Source of the DNA: Hyunsoonleella pacifica
GTDB lineage: Bacteria > Bacteroidota > Bacteroidia > Flavobacteriales > Flavobacteriaceae
Assembly: GCF_004310335.1 (NCBI RefSeq)
Contig: NZ_SIRS01000003.1
Span: forward strand, 124,001-188,000
Direction of reading: 5' to 3'
DNA: 64,000 bases
Shown: positions 25,212-34,301 of the stretch, in pieces
Position numbering within the stretch: the first letter of the stretch is position 1
How the letters are laid out: every line of letters starts with the position of its first letter
Program-made: the position numbers and the translations under genes
The notes under the pieces: generated by a model
Database searches by the model: none
Told to the model about the DNA's origin: nothing
Seen by the model: only the letters and a program-made list of their open reading frames with translations

Positions 25212-28200
25212 TTAATGTTTTGTAATAAATAATTTGGTATTTACATCATCAAAAGCAATATCAATACCATTATTTATTTGTTCAATTATTTCAAGTTCTT
25301 CGGTTAATGTTTCAGTTTTTATGTATTCTATGTTGGAATCTACAGCTTGTTTTAACTGTGCATCCTGTTGTAATTTTACATCAATTCTATCTGTTACTTC
25401 AAATCCAGAATCCTTTCTTAAATTCTGAATACGATTTACCAATTCTCTAGCTATTCCTTCTTGTTTTAAATCATCAGTAATGGTAACATCAAGTGCTACT
25501 GTTAGCACGCCTTCGTTTGCTACTAACCAACCCTCAATATCCTGAGAAGTTATTTCCACATCTTCGAGTCCTAATGTAATATTTTTTCCGTTTATTTCAA
25601 CATCAAAACTTCCATTTTGCTCTATTTTGTTGATATCTTCAGCATTAAAGTTCATAATTACTCCAGCAATAGCCTTCATATCTTTACCAAAACGAGGTCC
25701 TAGAACTTTAAAATTTGGTTTTATTTGTTTTACTAATATATCTGAAGCGTCTTCTAACAACTCTATTTCCTTAACATTTACCTCATGCTTAATTAAGTTA
25801 GACACCGCTAATATCTCTTCTTTTTGCTGTGCATTATCAATTGGAATCATGATTTTTTGAAGTGGCTGCCTCACTTTTATCTTCTCCTTAGCTCTCAACG
25901 ATAATACTAACGAAGATATTGTTTGCGCTGCTTCCATTTTACGTTCCAAACTTTTATCTACAAACACTTCATCATACACAGGAAAATCTGATAGATGTAC
26001 ACTTTCAAAAGCTTCTTTTTGGGTTACTGCATTCAAATCTAAATACAACTTATCCATAAAGAATGGTGCAATTGGTGCACCTAACTTTGCAATAGTAATC
26101 ATGCAAGTATATAAGGTTTGATATGCCGAAATTTTATCGGTTTGGTAATCGCCTTTCCAGAAACGTCTTCTACTTAAACGTACATACCAATTGCTTAAAT
26201 AATCTTGTGTAAAATCTGAAATTGCACGAGCCGCTTTCGTAGGCTCATAATCTGCATAATAGGCATCTACTTTCTGAATCAATGTATGCAATTCTGATAG
26301 GATCCAACGGTCTAATTCTGGACGCTCTTCTAAACTAATATCTGCTTCAGCATAACTAAATTTATCCAAATTGGTATATAAACTGAAGAACGAATAGGTA
26401 TTATAAAGTGTTCCGAAAAACTTACGTTTTACTTCTTCTACACCTTCTAAATCAAACTTTAAATTATCCCAAGGATTTGCATTGGAAATCATATACCAAC
26501 GTGTAGCATCTGCTCCATAAGTTCCCAAAGTTTCAAAAGGATCTACTGCATTTCCTAGACGTTTGGACATTTTTTGCCCGTTTTTATCTAAAACCAGTCC
26601 ATTTGATACTACATTTTTATAGGCAATAGAATCAAACACCATAGTTCCTATTGCATGCAATGTATAGAACCATCCTCTTGTTTGATCTACACCTTCGGCA
26701 ATAAAATTTGCTGGGAATGTAGTGCCTTTATCGATAAAATCAGCATTTTCGAATGGATAATGCCATTGTGCATAAGGCATAGAACCAGAATCAAACCATA
26801 CATCAATTAAATCACTTTCACGTTTCATTGGTTGTCCTGATGGCGATAACAAAGTAATTTCATCAACAATATTCTTGTGTAAATCTAACTTTGCATAGTT
26901 CTCGTCAGCATTATTCCCTACTTCAAAATCTGCAAAAATGTCTTTTTCTAAGACACCAGCTTCAACAGCTTTAGCCATTTCTGCTTTTAATTCTTCAACT
27001 GAACCAATACATAGTTCTTCTTTACCATCTTCTGTTCGCCAAATTGGTAATGGAATACCCCAGTAACGCGAACGAGATAAATTCCAATCGTTAGCATTTG
27101 CTAACCAATTACCAAAACGTCCTTCTCCTGTACTTTTAGGTTTCCAATTAATGGTATTATTTAACTCATGCATTCTATCCTTTACATCAGTAACTTTTAT
27201 AAACCAAGAATCTAACGGATAATATAAAATAGGCTTATCAGTACGCCAGCAATTTGGATAACTATGCTTGTATTTTTCTACCTTAAAGGCTTTGTTTTCT
27301 TCTTTTAATTTAATGGCAATCTCAACATCAACAGAGCGTTCTGGAGCTTCTCCTTCAGCATAATATTCATTCTTTACATATTTACCTGCTAATTCTTTTA
27401 ATTCTGGACGAAACTTACCTTGTAAATCTACTAACGGCACTAAATTTCCGTTTTCATCTTTTACTAACATTGGTGGCACCTCTGGTGTAGCTTGTTTTGC
27501 TACCAAGGCGTCATCTGCACCAAAGGTAGGCGCTGTGTGTACTATTCCTGTACCATCTTCTGTTGTAACGAAATCTCCAGATATTACTCTAAAGGCATGT
27601 TCTGGATTATCATTTGGAAGTGCGTATGGTAATAATTGCTCGTACGTAATGCCCACTAAATCTTTACCTACAAATTCCTTAACTACATAAAACGGAATTT
27701 TTTTATCTCCAGATGTATAGTTTAATAATTCTGATTTTTCTTCAACCTGAATAAACTTACCTGAGAACTGGTAATTAACTAACTTTTTTGCTAAAACTAC
27801 ATTGATAGGCTCAAACGTGTATTGATTATAAGTTTCAACCAAAACATAATCAATCTTAGGTCCTACAGTAAGTGCTGTGTTACTTGGCAACGTCCAAGGC
27901 GTAGTGGTCCAAGCTAAAAAGTAAATATCTCCTTCATTCTGTAAAAACTCAGGAAGCGATTCTGGTTTTGCTTTAAACTGTGCTACAATTGTTGTATCGG
28001 TTACATCTTGATACGTTCCTGGTTGATTTAACTCATGCGAACTTAATCCTGTACCTGCTTTTGGTGAGTAAGGCTGGATAGTATATCCTTTGTACAACAA
28101 TTTTTTGTCATATATCTGTTTTAACAACCACCAAACGGATTCCATGTATTTTGGTTCGTAGGTAATGTACGGATCATCCATATCTACCCAATAGCCCATT

Positions 28201-28616
28201 TTCTCTGTAAGATCGTTCCAAACATCGGTATACTTCATTACCGCTTTTCTACATGCTGCATTATAATCTTCAACAGAAATTGTTTTACCTATATCTTCCT
28301 TTGTAATTCCAAGTTCTTTTTCAACACCAAGTTCAATTGGCAAACCATGGGTATCCCAACCCGCTTTACGCTTTACTTGGTAACCTTTCATAGTTTTATA
28401 ACGTGGAAAAATATCTTTGATAGCACGTGCTAAAACATGATGTACTCCAGGAAGTCCGTTTGCAGATGGAGGTCCTTCGTAAAACACATAAGGTTCGTTG
28501 CCTTCTCTTGTGGTTACGCTTTTTTCAAAAACATTATTTTCTTTCCAATAGTTTAGAATTTCTTCTGCTACTTTTGGCAAGTCAAGTCCTTTATATTCAG
28601 CAAATTTCGTGCTCAT
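25212..28616 (-). CDS. ileS: Isoleucine--tRNA ligase
   Basis: A 1134-residue class I aminoacyl-tRNA synthetase charging tRNA-Ile. The HIGH-type motif is in 'PSANGLPGVHHVLARAIKD', the editing (CP1) domain spans about 185-420 ('FLAWTTTPWTLPSNTAL'), and the KMSKR loop is 'DKNGQKMSKRLGN'. The anticodon-binding domain follows, with a C-terminal extension. The length agrees with the long IleS form found in Bacteroidota and eukaryotes. No T-box-like leader is seen upstream (28617-28681). Confidence 0.97.
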   Translation of the reverse strand: MSTKFAEYKGLDLPKVAEEILNYWKENNVFEKSVTTREGNEPYVFYEGPPSANGLPGVHHVLARAIKDIFPRYKTMKGYQVKRKAGWDTHGLPIELGVEKELGITKEDIGKTISVEDYNAACRKAVMKYTDVWNDLTEKMGYWVDMDDPYITYEPKYMESVWWLLKQIYDKKLLYKGYTIQPYSPKAGTGLSSHELNQPGTYQDVTDTTIVAQFKAKPESLPEFLQNEGDIYFLAWTTTPWTLPSNTALTVGPKIDYVLVETYNQYTFEPINVVLAKKLVNYQFSGKFIQVEEKSELLNYTSGDKKIPFYVVKEFVGKDLVGITYEQLLPYALPNDNPEHAFRVISGDFVTTEDGTGIVHTAPTFGADDALVAKQATPEVPPMLVKDENGNLVPLVDLQGKFRPELKELAGKYVKNEYYAEGEAPERSVDVEIAIKLKEENKAFKVEKYKHSYPNCWRTDKPILYYPLDSWFIKVTDVKDRMHELNNTINWKPKSTGEGRFGNWLANANDWNLSRSRYWGIPLPIWRTEDGKEELCIGSVEELKAEMAKAVEAGVLEKDIFADFEVGNNADENYAKLDLHKNIVDEITLLSPSGQPMKRESDLIDVWFDSGSMPYAQWHYPFENADFIDKGTTFPANFIAEGVDQTRGWFYTLHAIGTMVFDSIAYKNVVSNGLVLDKNGQKMSKRLGNAVDPFETLGTYGADATRWYMISNANPWDNLKFDLEGVEEVKRKFFGTLYNTYSFFSLYTNLDKFSYAEADISLEERPELDRWILSELHTLIQKVDAYYADYEPTKAARAISDFTQDYLSNWYVRLSRRRFWKGDYQTDKISAYQTLYTCMITIAKLGAPIAPFFMDKLYLDLNAVTQKEAFESVHLSDFPVYDEVFVDKSLERKMEAAQTISSLVLSLRAKEKIKVRQPLQKIMIPIDNAQQKEEILAVSNLIKHEVNVKEIELLEDASDILVKQIKPNFKVLGPRFGKDMKAIAGVIMNFNAEDINKIEQNGSFDVEINGKNITLGLEDVEITSQDIEGWLVANEGVLTVALDVTITDDLKQEGIARELVNRIQNLRKDSGFEVTDRIDVKLQQDAQLKQAVDSNIEYIKTETLTEELEIIEQINNGIDIAFDDVNTKLFITKH

Positions 28617-28681
28617 TTATGTGCAATTCTTATAAGTTCGCGAATTTAATGAATTATCACGAAATTGATTTATTTAAAATT

Positions 28682-28712
28682 AAAAAAAGCTAAACAAATT
28701 GTTTAGCTTTTT
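28682..28712 (-). terminator. Terminator of the first giant surface-protein gene
   Basis: A nearly perfect inverted repeat, AAAAAGCTAAACAA / TTGTTTAGCTTTTT, about 28 bases past the stop codon, with T-runs on both strands. It isolates ileS from the gene upstream. Confidence 0.8.
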
Positions 28713-28739
28713 ACCAAAAGTATCTTCTATATAATTATT

Positions 28740-31700
28740 TTAATTTTTGATGAATTTTTTAGTAATGACTTGATTTGTATCTGTTCTAAAACAAGCAATA
28801 TAAGTTCCTGTAGCCATATTAGGAAGTCTCAAACCACTACTTAAAGTTTCCATATCAATAGTATTGAGTTCCATCATAGACTGCCCTGAAATATTATACA
28901 GTGTAAATTTAGTTACTTCACTATTTAATTTTTTAACATAAAGTACATTACTTTTAATATCATAGTAAATGTAATTTTCAGTAACCTTTATTTCTTGTGA
29001 ACTCAGTGTTGCAGATTCTGATTGAAAAACAATCTCAAATCTCTTGTTAAATACACCTTGTTGAGATGTGAAACTATATGACTGTTCTGTTCTTAAATCA
29101 AAATATACTCCAGTAAGATTATCCTTTAAATAAATTTCTTGAGCGTCATCAACATCTTCTACATCTGAAATTCTAATTTCAAAGGTATTATCGCCTGATG
29201 ATCTAAAATTCAATGGCACTACTTTTTCTGCAGTAATTTCACTGTAAGCCTGCATGTTCATGTTTTTCCCTTCAAGACTTAAATTTAAATCATTATTACT
29301 GATATCATCTGTTTCAGCTTCGTAACCATAATCAAAATCATCTGAAGTTATTTTACTAAAGCCTAATAATAGTTCTCTCTTCGATTTTGGTCCTACTATA
29401 GTATTAAACTCTAAACGTATTTTTTTGATGAGTTCGTTTTCATCTTCAACTTCTTTAATAGCAGATTTAGATGTTGTTTGTTTTGAAAATACAGATCCGT
29501 TTTTAAATTTTCCATCAGCATCAGCTTCTTTAATGAATACACGTTGACCATTATTAAACTCTACATTGCCATTAGCTATTATTTCTGTTATAAAACCTTG
29601 CCCAACTGGCAAATAGCGAGTTGGTACTAAAGTACCCACAGCCTCTCCTGTTGTTCCTCCATTTAGTCCTGAAAATTGGCGAGCTCTAACTCCACCCAAT
29701 TTATTTACCTGTGCGTAACCGCCATTATAATCTGCCAGATTATGAGAAGTGCCACTCCATTGCTGCCATAATTGTAATGTTCCATCAATAACACTTTCAT
29801 TGTCATCAATAAACTTTACTACATCAATAGCACTTGCATAAGGGTTTCCTAAAAGGAATTGTGTTTTAGATTTCCCAGGAACAGAACCTGCTCCTCCTTT
29901 GTCTTGTACTGGAACAAGTATTGTTCCATTATTTGGTTTACCTTCAAAAATATATTGTTGTTTATCAGTGGGTACTCCTGTTCCTTTTTGAGTATATCCT
30001 ATACCTGGATTTAATTGAGTTGATGGTGTAATTTGTACCCAATCCCAATAGCTAAGACCGTTAATAAATGTATATAACCAATATGTACTTATTTCGCCGT
30101 TTCCTGTATAGTTATTGGTAAATTGCGTATTAAAACCAGCATCATCTTTAAGCATATCTAACCTAAAATCAGAATTATTTGGATTATTAGTTTGCGCATT
30201 ATTATCTATTAAAATTGAAGCTCCTTTTTCTCCTGTTGGGGAAGACCAGTAGTTATACCAATAAGCACTTGGTGTTCCTTCTTGGCGTCTTAACACCTTA
30301 CCTTCATTAGAGGTTACTAAATCACTTGTTTGGGTTTGAATTAACTGAGAATCATCCATTAAATCTATAGTACCACTTAACTCTAAATACCCTGTGTTTT
30401 CTACTGCATTAGAACCATTAACAGTAATTGTTTTACCATTTTCTATAATTAGCCCATACGTAGATATTGAATTAGAAACAGTAACATCATTGTTAATTTT
30501 AACGATACTCCAAGCTCTAATATTTTCAATACTTTCTACATCCCAAACATTACCATGTTGCCATGCTTCTTGAGAATTCCAACTTCCATCTTCACTAGTT
30601 TTATAGGGCATTGGAGCTGTTTGATCTTGTACACTTGTGATATTGTGCATAAGTAATTCATTATCATTTTGAGAATAATCTGTAATTTTATTTGATGTAA
30701 TATCAGTCATAGGATAGTAAGCTATTAAACTACTCCATGGTACGGTTGCTTTAGTTTCAAAATCTATGATATCTTTAGGTACAATAACTCCTTTTACATT
30801 CCCAGAATTATTTTGAATTTCCTGATAGATCATAGTTTGAATTTGAGAGTCTGTTAATACTGTATTAAAAGCTCTTACTTCATCAATCTCTCCATTAAAA
30901 TATTGCTTATTACTGATATTGCTTGAAATACGACCGACTTCGAAATCCCCTGTCCAATCTGAAGATGATGCTATAGTTGCCCCAATTTGAGCATTATTAG
31001 TCTCAGTTGCCTTCATTTCTCCATCAACATATATGGTTTGTTTACCTGTTGCCCCAGAGAAAACTCCTGTTACGTGATGCCATTCATTATAATTTATAAT
31101 CCCTCCACTGATATCCATAGAAATGTTGGCAGATGTTTTTACACCAAACATTAATTCATTACCATTTTTCACATATAATCTACATCCTATATCTTCTCCA
31201 GCAATAGTTATGTTTGCAACTTTAGTATTTTCTGCGTCTATTTTTATCCAAGCCATAATGGTAAGGTTATCCAAACCATTTAAAAGTGCATTTCCACTTA
31301 AGTAATCATCAACTCCATCAAAATCTATAGAGGCCGATGACGGATAATCTATTATAAGAACATCCCTATAATCTAGATCTCCTCCTGAATTTAGATTACC
31401 ATCTGAATCTGGAAGAATTGATAAATCTGTAGGTGCCTCAATATCTTCATTTACATCTAGGGTAGCATCATTGGTTCCATTCGTTTCAAACGCATTATCT
31501 AAACCATCCTTATCATCATCTTCTGATAAAATACTATTAGCTAGACCATTTTCCTGAATATCATTATAAGCATCATTATCACTATTTATATCTAAAAAGT
31601 CTGGTGTATCATCATCATCTGTATCTATTACTTTTAAACCAGTACCATAGTTACTCCACAGTCCAGGGTAATTACCTGATGTATTTACAGTTCCATTGGG

Positions 31701-34094
31701 CAGCATGTAACCTAGGGTAGTTTGTGCTTCAACGTTATCAGGAATACCATCATTATCACTATCAATATCTACCTTATCTTCATATCCATCACCATCGGTA
31801 TCATAACAAGCAATAGCAAAACCTTCGTCAAAATTCATATGGTTGTCCATACTTACCACAAAAGAATAAGTACCTGCTGTTACATTTACTTCATCTTCAA
31901 TATATTTCCAAGGTGTATTTGAAGAATCTCCATCTGACGGACTAACATTGAAAATACCACTATCTATTATAAGTGTTCCTGAACTACCTGTATCTCCAGT
32001 AAAAATTCTTAAACGTCCTGAACCTGTTAACCCATCTCTGGAAGAGAAATATCCGCCATAGGTTAATTGTGTGTTTTCTGTTACTGTAAAGGATTGGTAA
32101 AAATCATTAGAGCCACTAGCAATATCAAGATAGTATTGGTCTTCTCCATCTCCAGTTTCAGGGTTTGCATCTTCAAATGGACCTCCATTAGCATAATCGA
32201 ACCCGCCATTACCATCTACTTTTACGATATTAGATTGATCTCCTTGCCCTAAAACCCACGGAGAAATATCTACATTGATATTATTGCCATAATTGAGTCC
32301 TGTTTTATTATTAAATCCACTGTTTACTAACAGGTTTAAGCACTCATCTACATCTAAAATACCATCATTATCATCATCAACATCACAAATATTTCCGATT
32401 GAATCTCCATCTGTATCAATATCTCCACATCCGCAGCCTTCTGCTTGCTGAGATGCATCAACACTTGTACCTACTCCTTGCCCTCCATTAACAATATTAG
32501 GGATGCCATTTGCATCTACACCTCCTTTAATTCTATAACTTGCATCAAGATGTGAATATCCTATAACAGTGCTGGTAGTATTTCCTTCCATAGCATCTGG
32601 ACATCCATCATTGTCACTATCTAAATCTAATCTATTGTTTATTCCATCTTCGTCGGTATCCAAATCCATACAGTTTTTAGCATACAGAATACTCATAGGC
32701 ACAGACTGTTTTGATATTGAACTACTCGCATATTTGAAATCTAAATTCTCTCCACCGGTTTTTTCAAAAAACAGAATCTCAAAAGCATGAAAGCCTTGAG
32801 TTAAATATACTGAAGAAGCTGTCTCCTTTGTAGCATGCAACCCATCATTATTAATAATTTCTGCTCCATCAATGTATAATTTACTTCCATCATCTGAACT
32901 TAGATAAAATGTGTAGGTGTCTGATGTAACCAAGTTGATATCTCCTGTATACCTTACTGAAAAATTCTCACCATCTCCAGGGGTTATCTCTTGGTATAGT
33001 TTATCTACATTTATTTCTTCTGCTGTTCCTACAGCTGTCCATCCTGAATTTGGAATATTATCTACAGTAAATCCGTTTGGAGCTATATTATAAAACTCAT
33101 AGGATATAGTTCCTGAACAAGACGCAATTTCGTCTACATCTAAAATACCATCATTATCATCATCTAAATCACATATATCTCCAATTAAATCTCCATCAGT
33201 ATCTACATAATTTGGATTATTAACATCAACACAGGGACTACAATCTTCAGATTGTTGAAATTTGTCGATACCAGAGCCTGCATCTTGTCCTCCATTCGCC
33301 ATAAGAGGCAAACCTTCTGTATCTACATCGCCTACAATTCTAAAGTTAGTATCTAAATTTGAATATCCTATCTCATTGCTTGTGGCCGTACCTTCTAAAG
33401 CATCAGGACACCCATCATTATCACTATCTAAATCTAACCTGTTAGCTATTCCATCTCCATCAGTGTCACCTTCTGAATCTATACAGTTTTCAGCATATAG
33501 AATACTCATAGGCACAGATTGCTTTGAAATTGTACTACTAGCATATTTAAAACCTAAATATTCGCCACCGCCTTTTTCAAAAAACAGAATCTCAAAAGCA
33601 TGAAAACCTTGTGTTAGCTTAATTGATGCCGAAACTTCTTTTACTCCATGCAAACCATCATTATTGATAATTTCTGCACCATCAATGTATAGTTTACTAC
33701 CATCATCTGAGCTTAAATAAAATGTATAGGTGTCTTCCGTGGCTATATCAATATCTCCAGTATATCTCACTGAAAAATTTTCACCATCTCCTGGAGTTAT
33801 CTTTTGATACAATTTATCTACATCTATTTCTTCTACTGTTCCTGCAGCTGTCCATCCTGAATTTGGAATATTATCTACTGTAAATCCACTTGGAGCTATA
33901 TCATAAAACTCATAGGATATAGTTCCTGAACATGCCGAAATAATTTCTACTTCATCCAGAATACCATCATTATCATCATCTACATCAATTGAATCTTTAA
34001 TACCGTCTCCATCAGAATCTTGGGAGAATATGGGATTGACAAAGAATAAACTAAAAACAATTAGTATTACTCTAAAAAGCGTACTCGTTTTCAT
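28740..34094 (-). CDS. Giant T9SS surface protein: TSP3 repeats, two PA14 domains, LamG-like domain
   Basis: A 1784-residue secreted protein. Order: signal peptide (1-24); Ca-binding thrombospondin type 3 repeats (about 26-50); PA14-like domain 1 (56-204); TSP3 (205-320); PA14-like domain 2 (326-474), nearly a copy of the first; TSP3 (475-585); a beta-sandwich domain of CBM/DUF642-like look (586-765); TSP3 (765-905); LamG/concanavalin-like domain (about 918-1095); a long beta-rich region with 'APMPY...GSWNSQEAWQHGNVWD'; and a type A T9SS C-terminal sorting domain (about 1705-1784, ending 'GTYIACFRTDTNQVITKKFIKN'). PA14 and LamG domains commonly bind glycans, so an adhesin or polysaccharide-binding role is likely. 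It is first of three related genes reading leftwards. Confidence 0.88.
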   Translation of the reverse strand: MKTSTLFRVILIVFSLFFVNPIFSQDSDGDGIKDSIDVDDDNDGILDEVEIISACSGTISYEFYDIAPSGFTVDNIPNSGWTAAGTVEEIDVDKLYQKITPGDGENFSVRYTGDIDIATEDTYTFYLSSDDGSKLYIDGAEIINNDGLHGVKEVSASIKLTQGFHAFEILFFEKGGGEYLGFKYASSTISKQSVPMSILYAENCIDSEGDTDGDGIANRLDLDSDNDGCPDALEGTATSNEIGYSNLDTNFRIVGDVDTEGLPLMANGGQDAGSGIDKFQQSEDCSPCVDVNNPNYVDTDGDLIGDICDLDDDNDGILDVDEIASCSGTISYEFYNIAPNGFTVDNIPNSGWTAVGTAEEINVDKLYQEITPGDGENFSVRYTGDINLVTSDTYTFYLSSDDGSKLYIDGAEIINNDGLHATKETASSVYLTQGFHAFEILFFEKTGGENLDFKYASSSISKQSVPMSILYAKNCMDLDTDEDGINNRLDLDSDNDGCPDAMEGNTTSTVIGYSHLDASYRIKGGVDANGIPNIVNGGQGVGTSVDASQQAEGCGCGDIDTDGDSIGNICDVDDDNDGILDVDECLNLLVNSGFNNKTGLNYGNNINVDISPWVLGQGDQSNIVKVDGNGGFDYANGGPFEDANPETGDGEDQYYLDIASGSNDFYQSFTVTENTQLTYGGYFSSRDGLTGSGRLRIFTGDTGSSGTLIIDSGIFNVSPSDGDSSNTPWKYIEDEVNVTAGTYSFVVSMDNHMNFDEGFAIACYDTDGDGYEDKVDIDSDNDGIPDNVEAQTTLGYMLPNGTVNTSGNYPGLWSNYGTGLKVIDTDDDDTPDFLDINSDNDAYNDIQENGLANSILSEDDDKDGLDNAFETNGTNDATLDVNEDIEAPTDLSILPDSDGNLNSGGDLDYRDVLIIDYPSSASIDFDGVDDYLSGNALLNGLDNLTIMAWIKIDAENTKVANITIAGEDIGCRLYVKNGNELMFGVKTSANISMDISGGIINYNEWHHVTGVFSGATGKQTIYVDGEMKATETNNAQIGATIASSSDWTGDFEVGRISSNISNKQYFNGEIDEVRAFNTVLTDSQIQTMIYQEIQNNSGNVKGVIVPKDIIDFETKATVPWSSLIAYYPMTDITSNKITDYSQNDNELLMHNITSVQDQTAPMPYKTSEDGSWNSQEAWQHGNVWDVESIENIRAWSIVKINNDVTVSNSISTYGLIIENGKTITVNGSNAVENTGYLELSGTIDLMDDSQLIQTQTSDLVTSNEGKVLRRQEGTPSAYWYNYWSSPTGEKGASILIDNNAQTNNPNNSDFRLDMLKDDAGFNTQFTNNYTGNGEISTYWLYTFINGLSYWDWVQITPSTQLNPGIGYTQKGTGVPTDKQQYIFEGKPNNGTILVPVQDKGGAGSVPGKSKTQFLLGNPYASAIDVVKFIDDNESVIDGTLQLWQQWSGTSHNLADYNGGYAQVNKLGGVRARQFSGLNGGTTGEAVGTLVPTRYLPVGQGFITEIIANGNVEFNNGQRVFIKEADADGKFKNGSVFSKQTTSKSAIKEVEDENELIKKIRLEFNTIVGPKSKRELLLGFSKITSDDFDYGYEAETDDISNNDLNLSLEGKNMNMQAYSEITAEKVVPLNFRSSGDNTFEIRISDVEDVDDAQEIYLKDNLTGVYFDLRTEQSYSFTSQQGVFNKRFEIVFQSESATLSSQEIKVTENYIYYDIKSNVLYVKKLNSEVTKFTLYNISGQSMMELNTIDMETLSSGLRLPNMATGTYIACFRTDTNQVITKKFIKN
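32670..33122 (-). repeat. Direct repeat copy 2: PA14-coding segment
   Basis: Codes residues about 325-475 of the giant protein. It matches 33483-33935 closely at base level, with long identical runs, and at protein level differs only by scattered substitutions. The copies are about 812 bases apart. Confidence 0.85.
33483..33935 (-). repeat. Direct repeat copy 1: PA14-coding segment
   Basis: Codes residues about 54-204 of the giant protein. Partner of 32670-33122. The flanking TSP3 linkers are similar as well, so the duplicated unit probably includes PA14 plus linker. Confidence 0.85.
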
Positions 34095-34264
34095 AGGTTG
34101 GGTTTTAGTAGCTTTGGGATAGCTATTTCAATAAAAAGGAGTTGTTTTATAGTACTAGGAATTTTCATGAAATATTCCTAAAAAGCACTTTATTAGCAGT
34201 TCTCTATTTTATCGTGTAGCTAAAGTAATACAATAAAAGTTAAAAAACTAATTTTTTCGTACAT

Positions 34265-34298
34265 TTTTATCGATTAAACGCATTTTTAATCGATAAAA
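34265..34298 (-). terminator. Terminator of the second giant surface-protein gene
   Basis: TTTTATCGATTAA (34265-34277) pairs perfectly with TTAATCGATAAAA (34286-34298), ending three bases before the stop codon of the second giant gene on the minus strand. Confidence 0.7.
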
Positions 34299-34301
34299 TA
34301 A

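Noticed and set aside
28617-28681. Possible T-box leader upstream of ileS.
   Set aside because: The gap is only about 65 bases before the neighbouring terminator; there is no specifier loop or T-box sequence.
33262-33603. Plus-strand frames opposite the PA14 repeats that look alike at 32569-32790 and 33262-33603.
   Set aside because: Their similarity is only the reflection of the duplicated PA14-coding DNA on the other strand.
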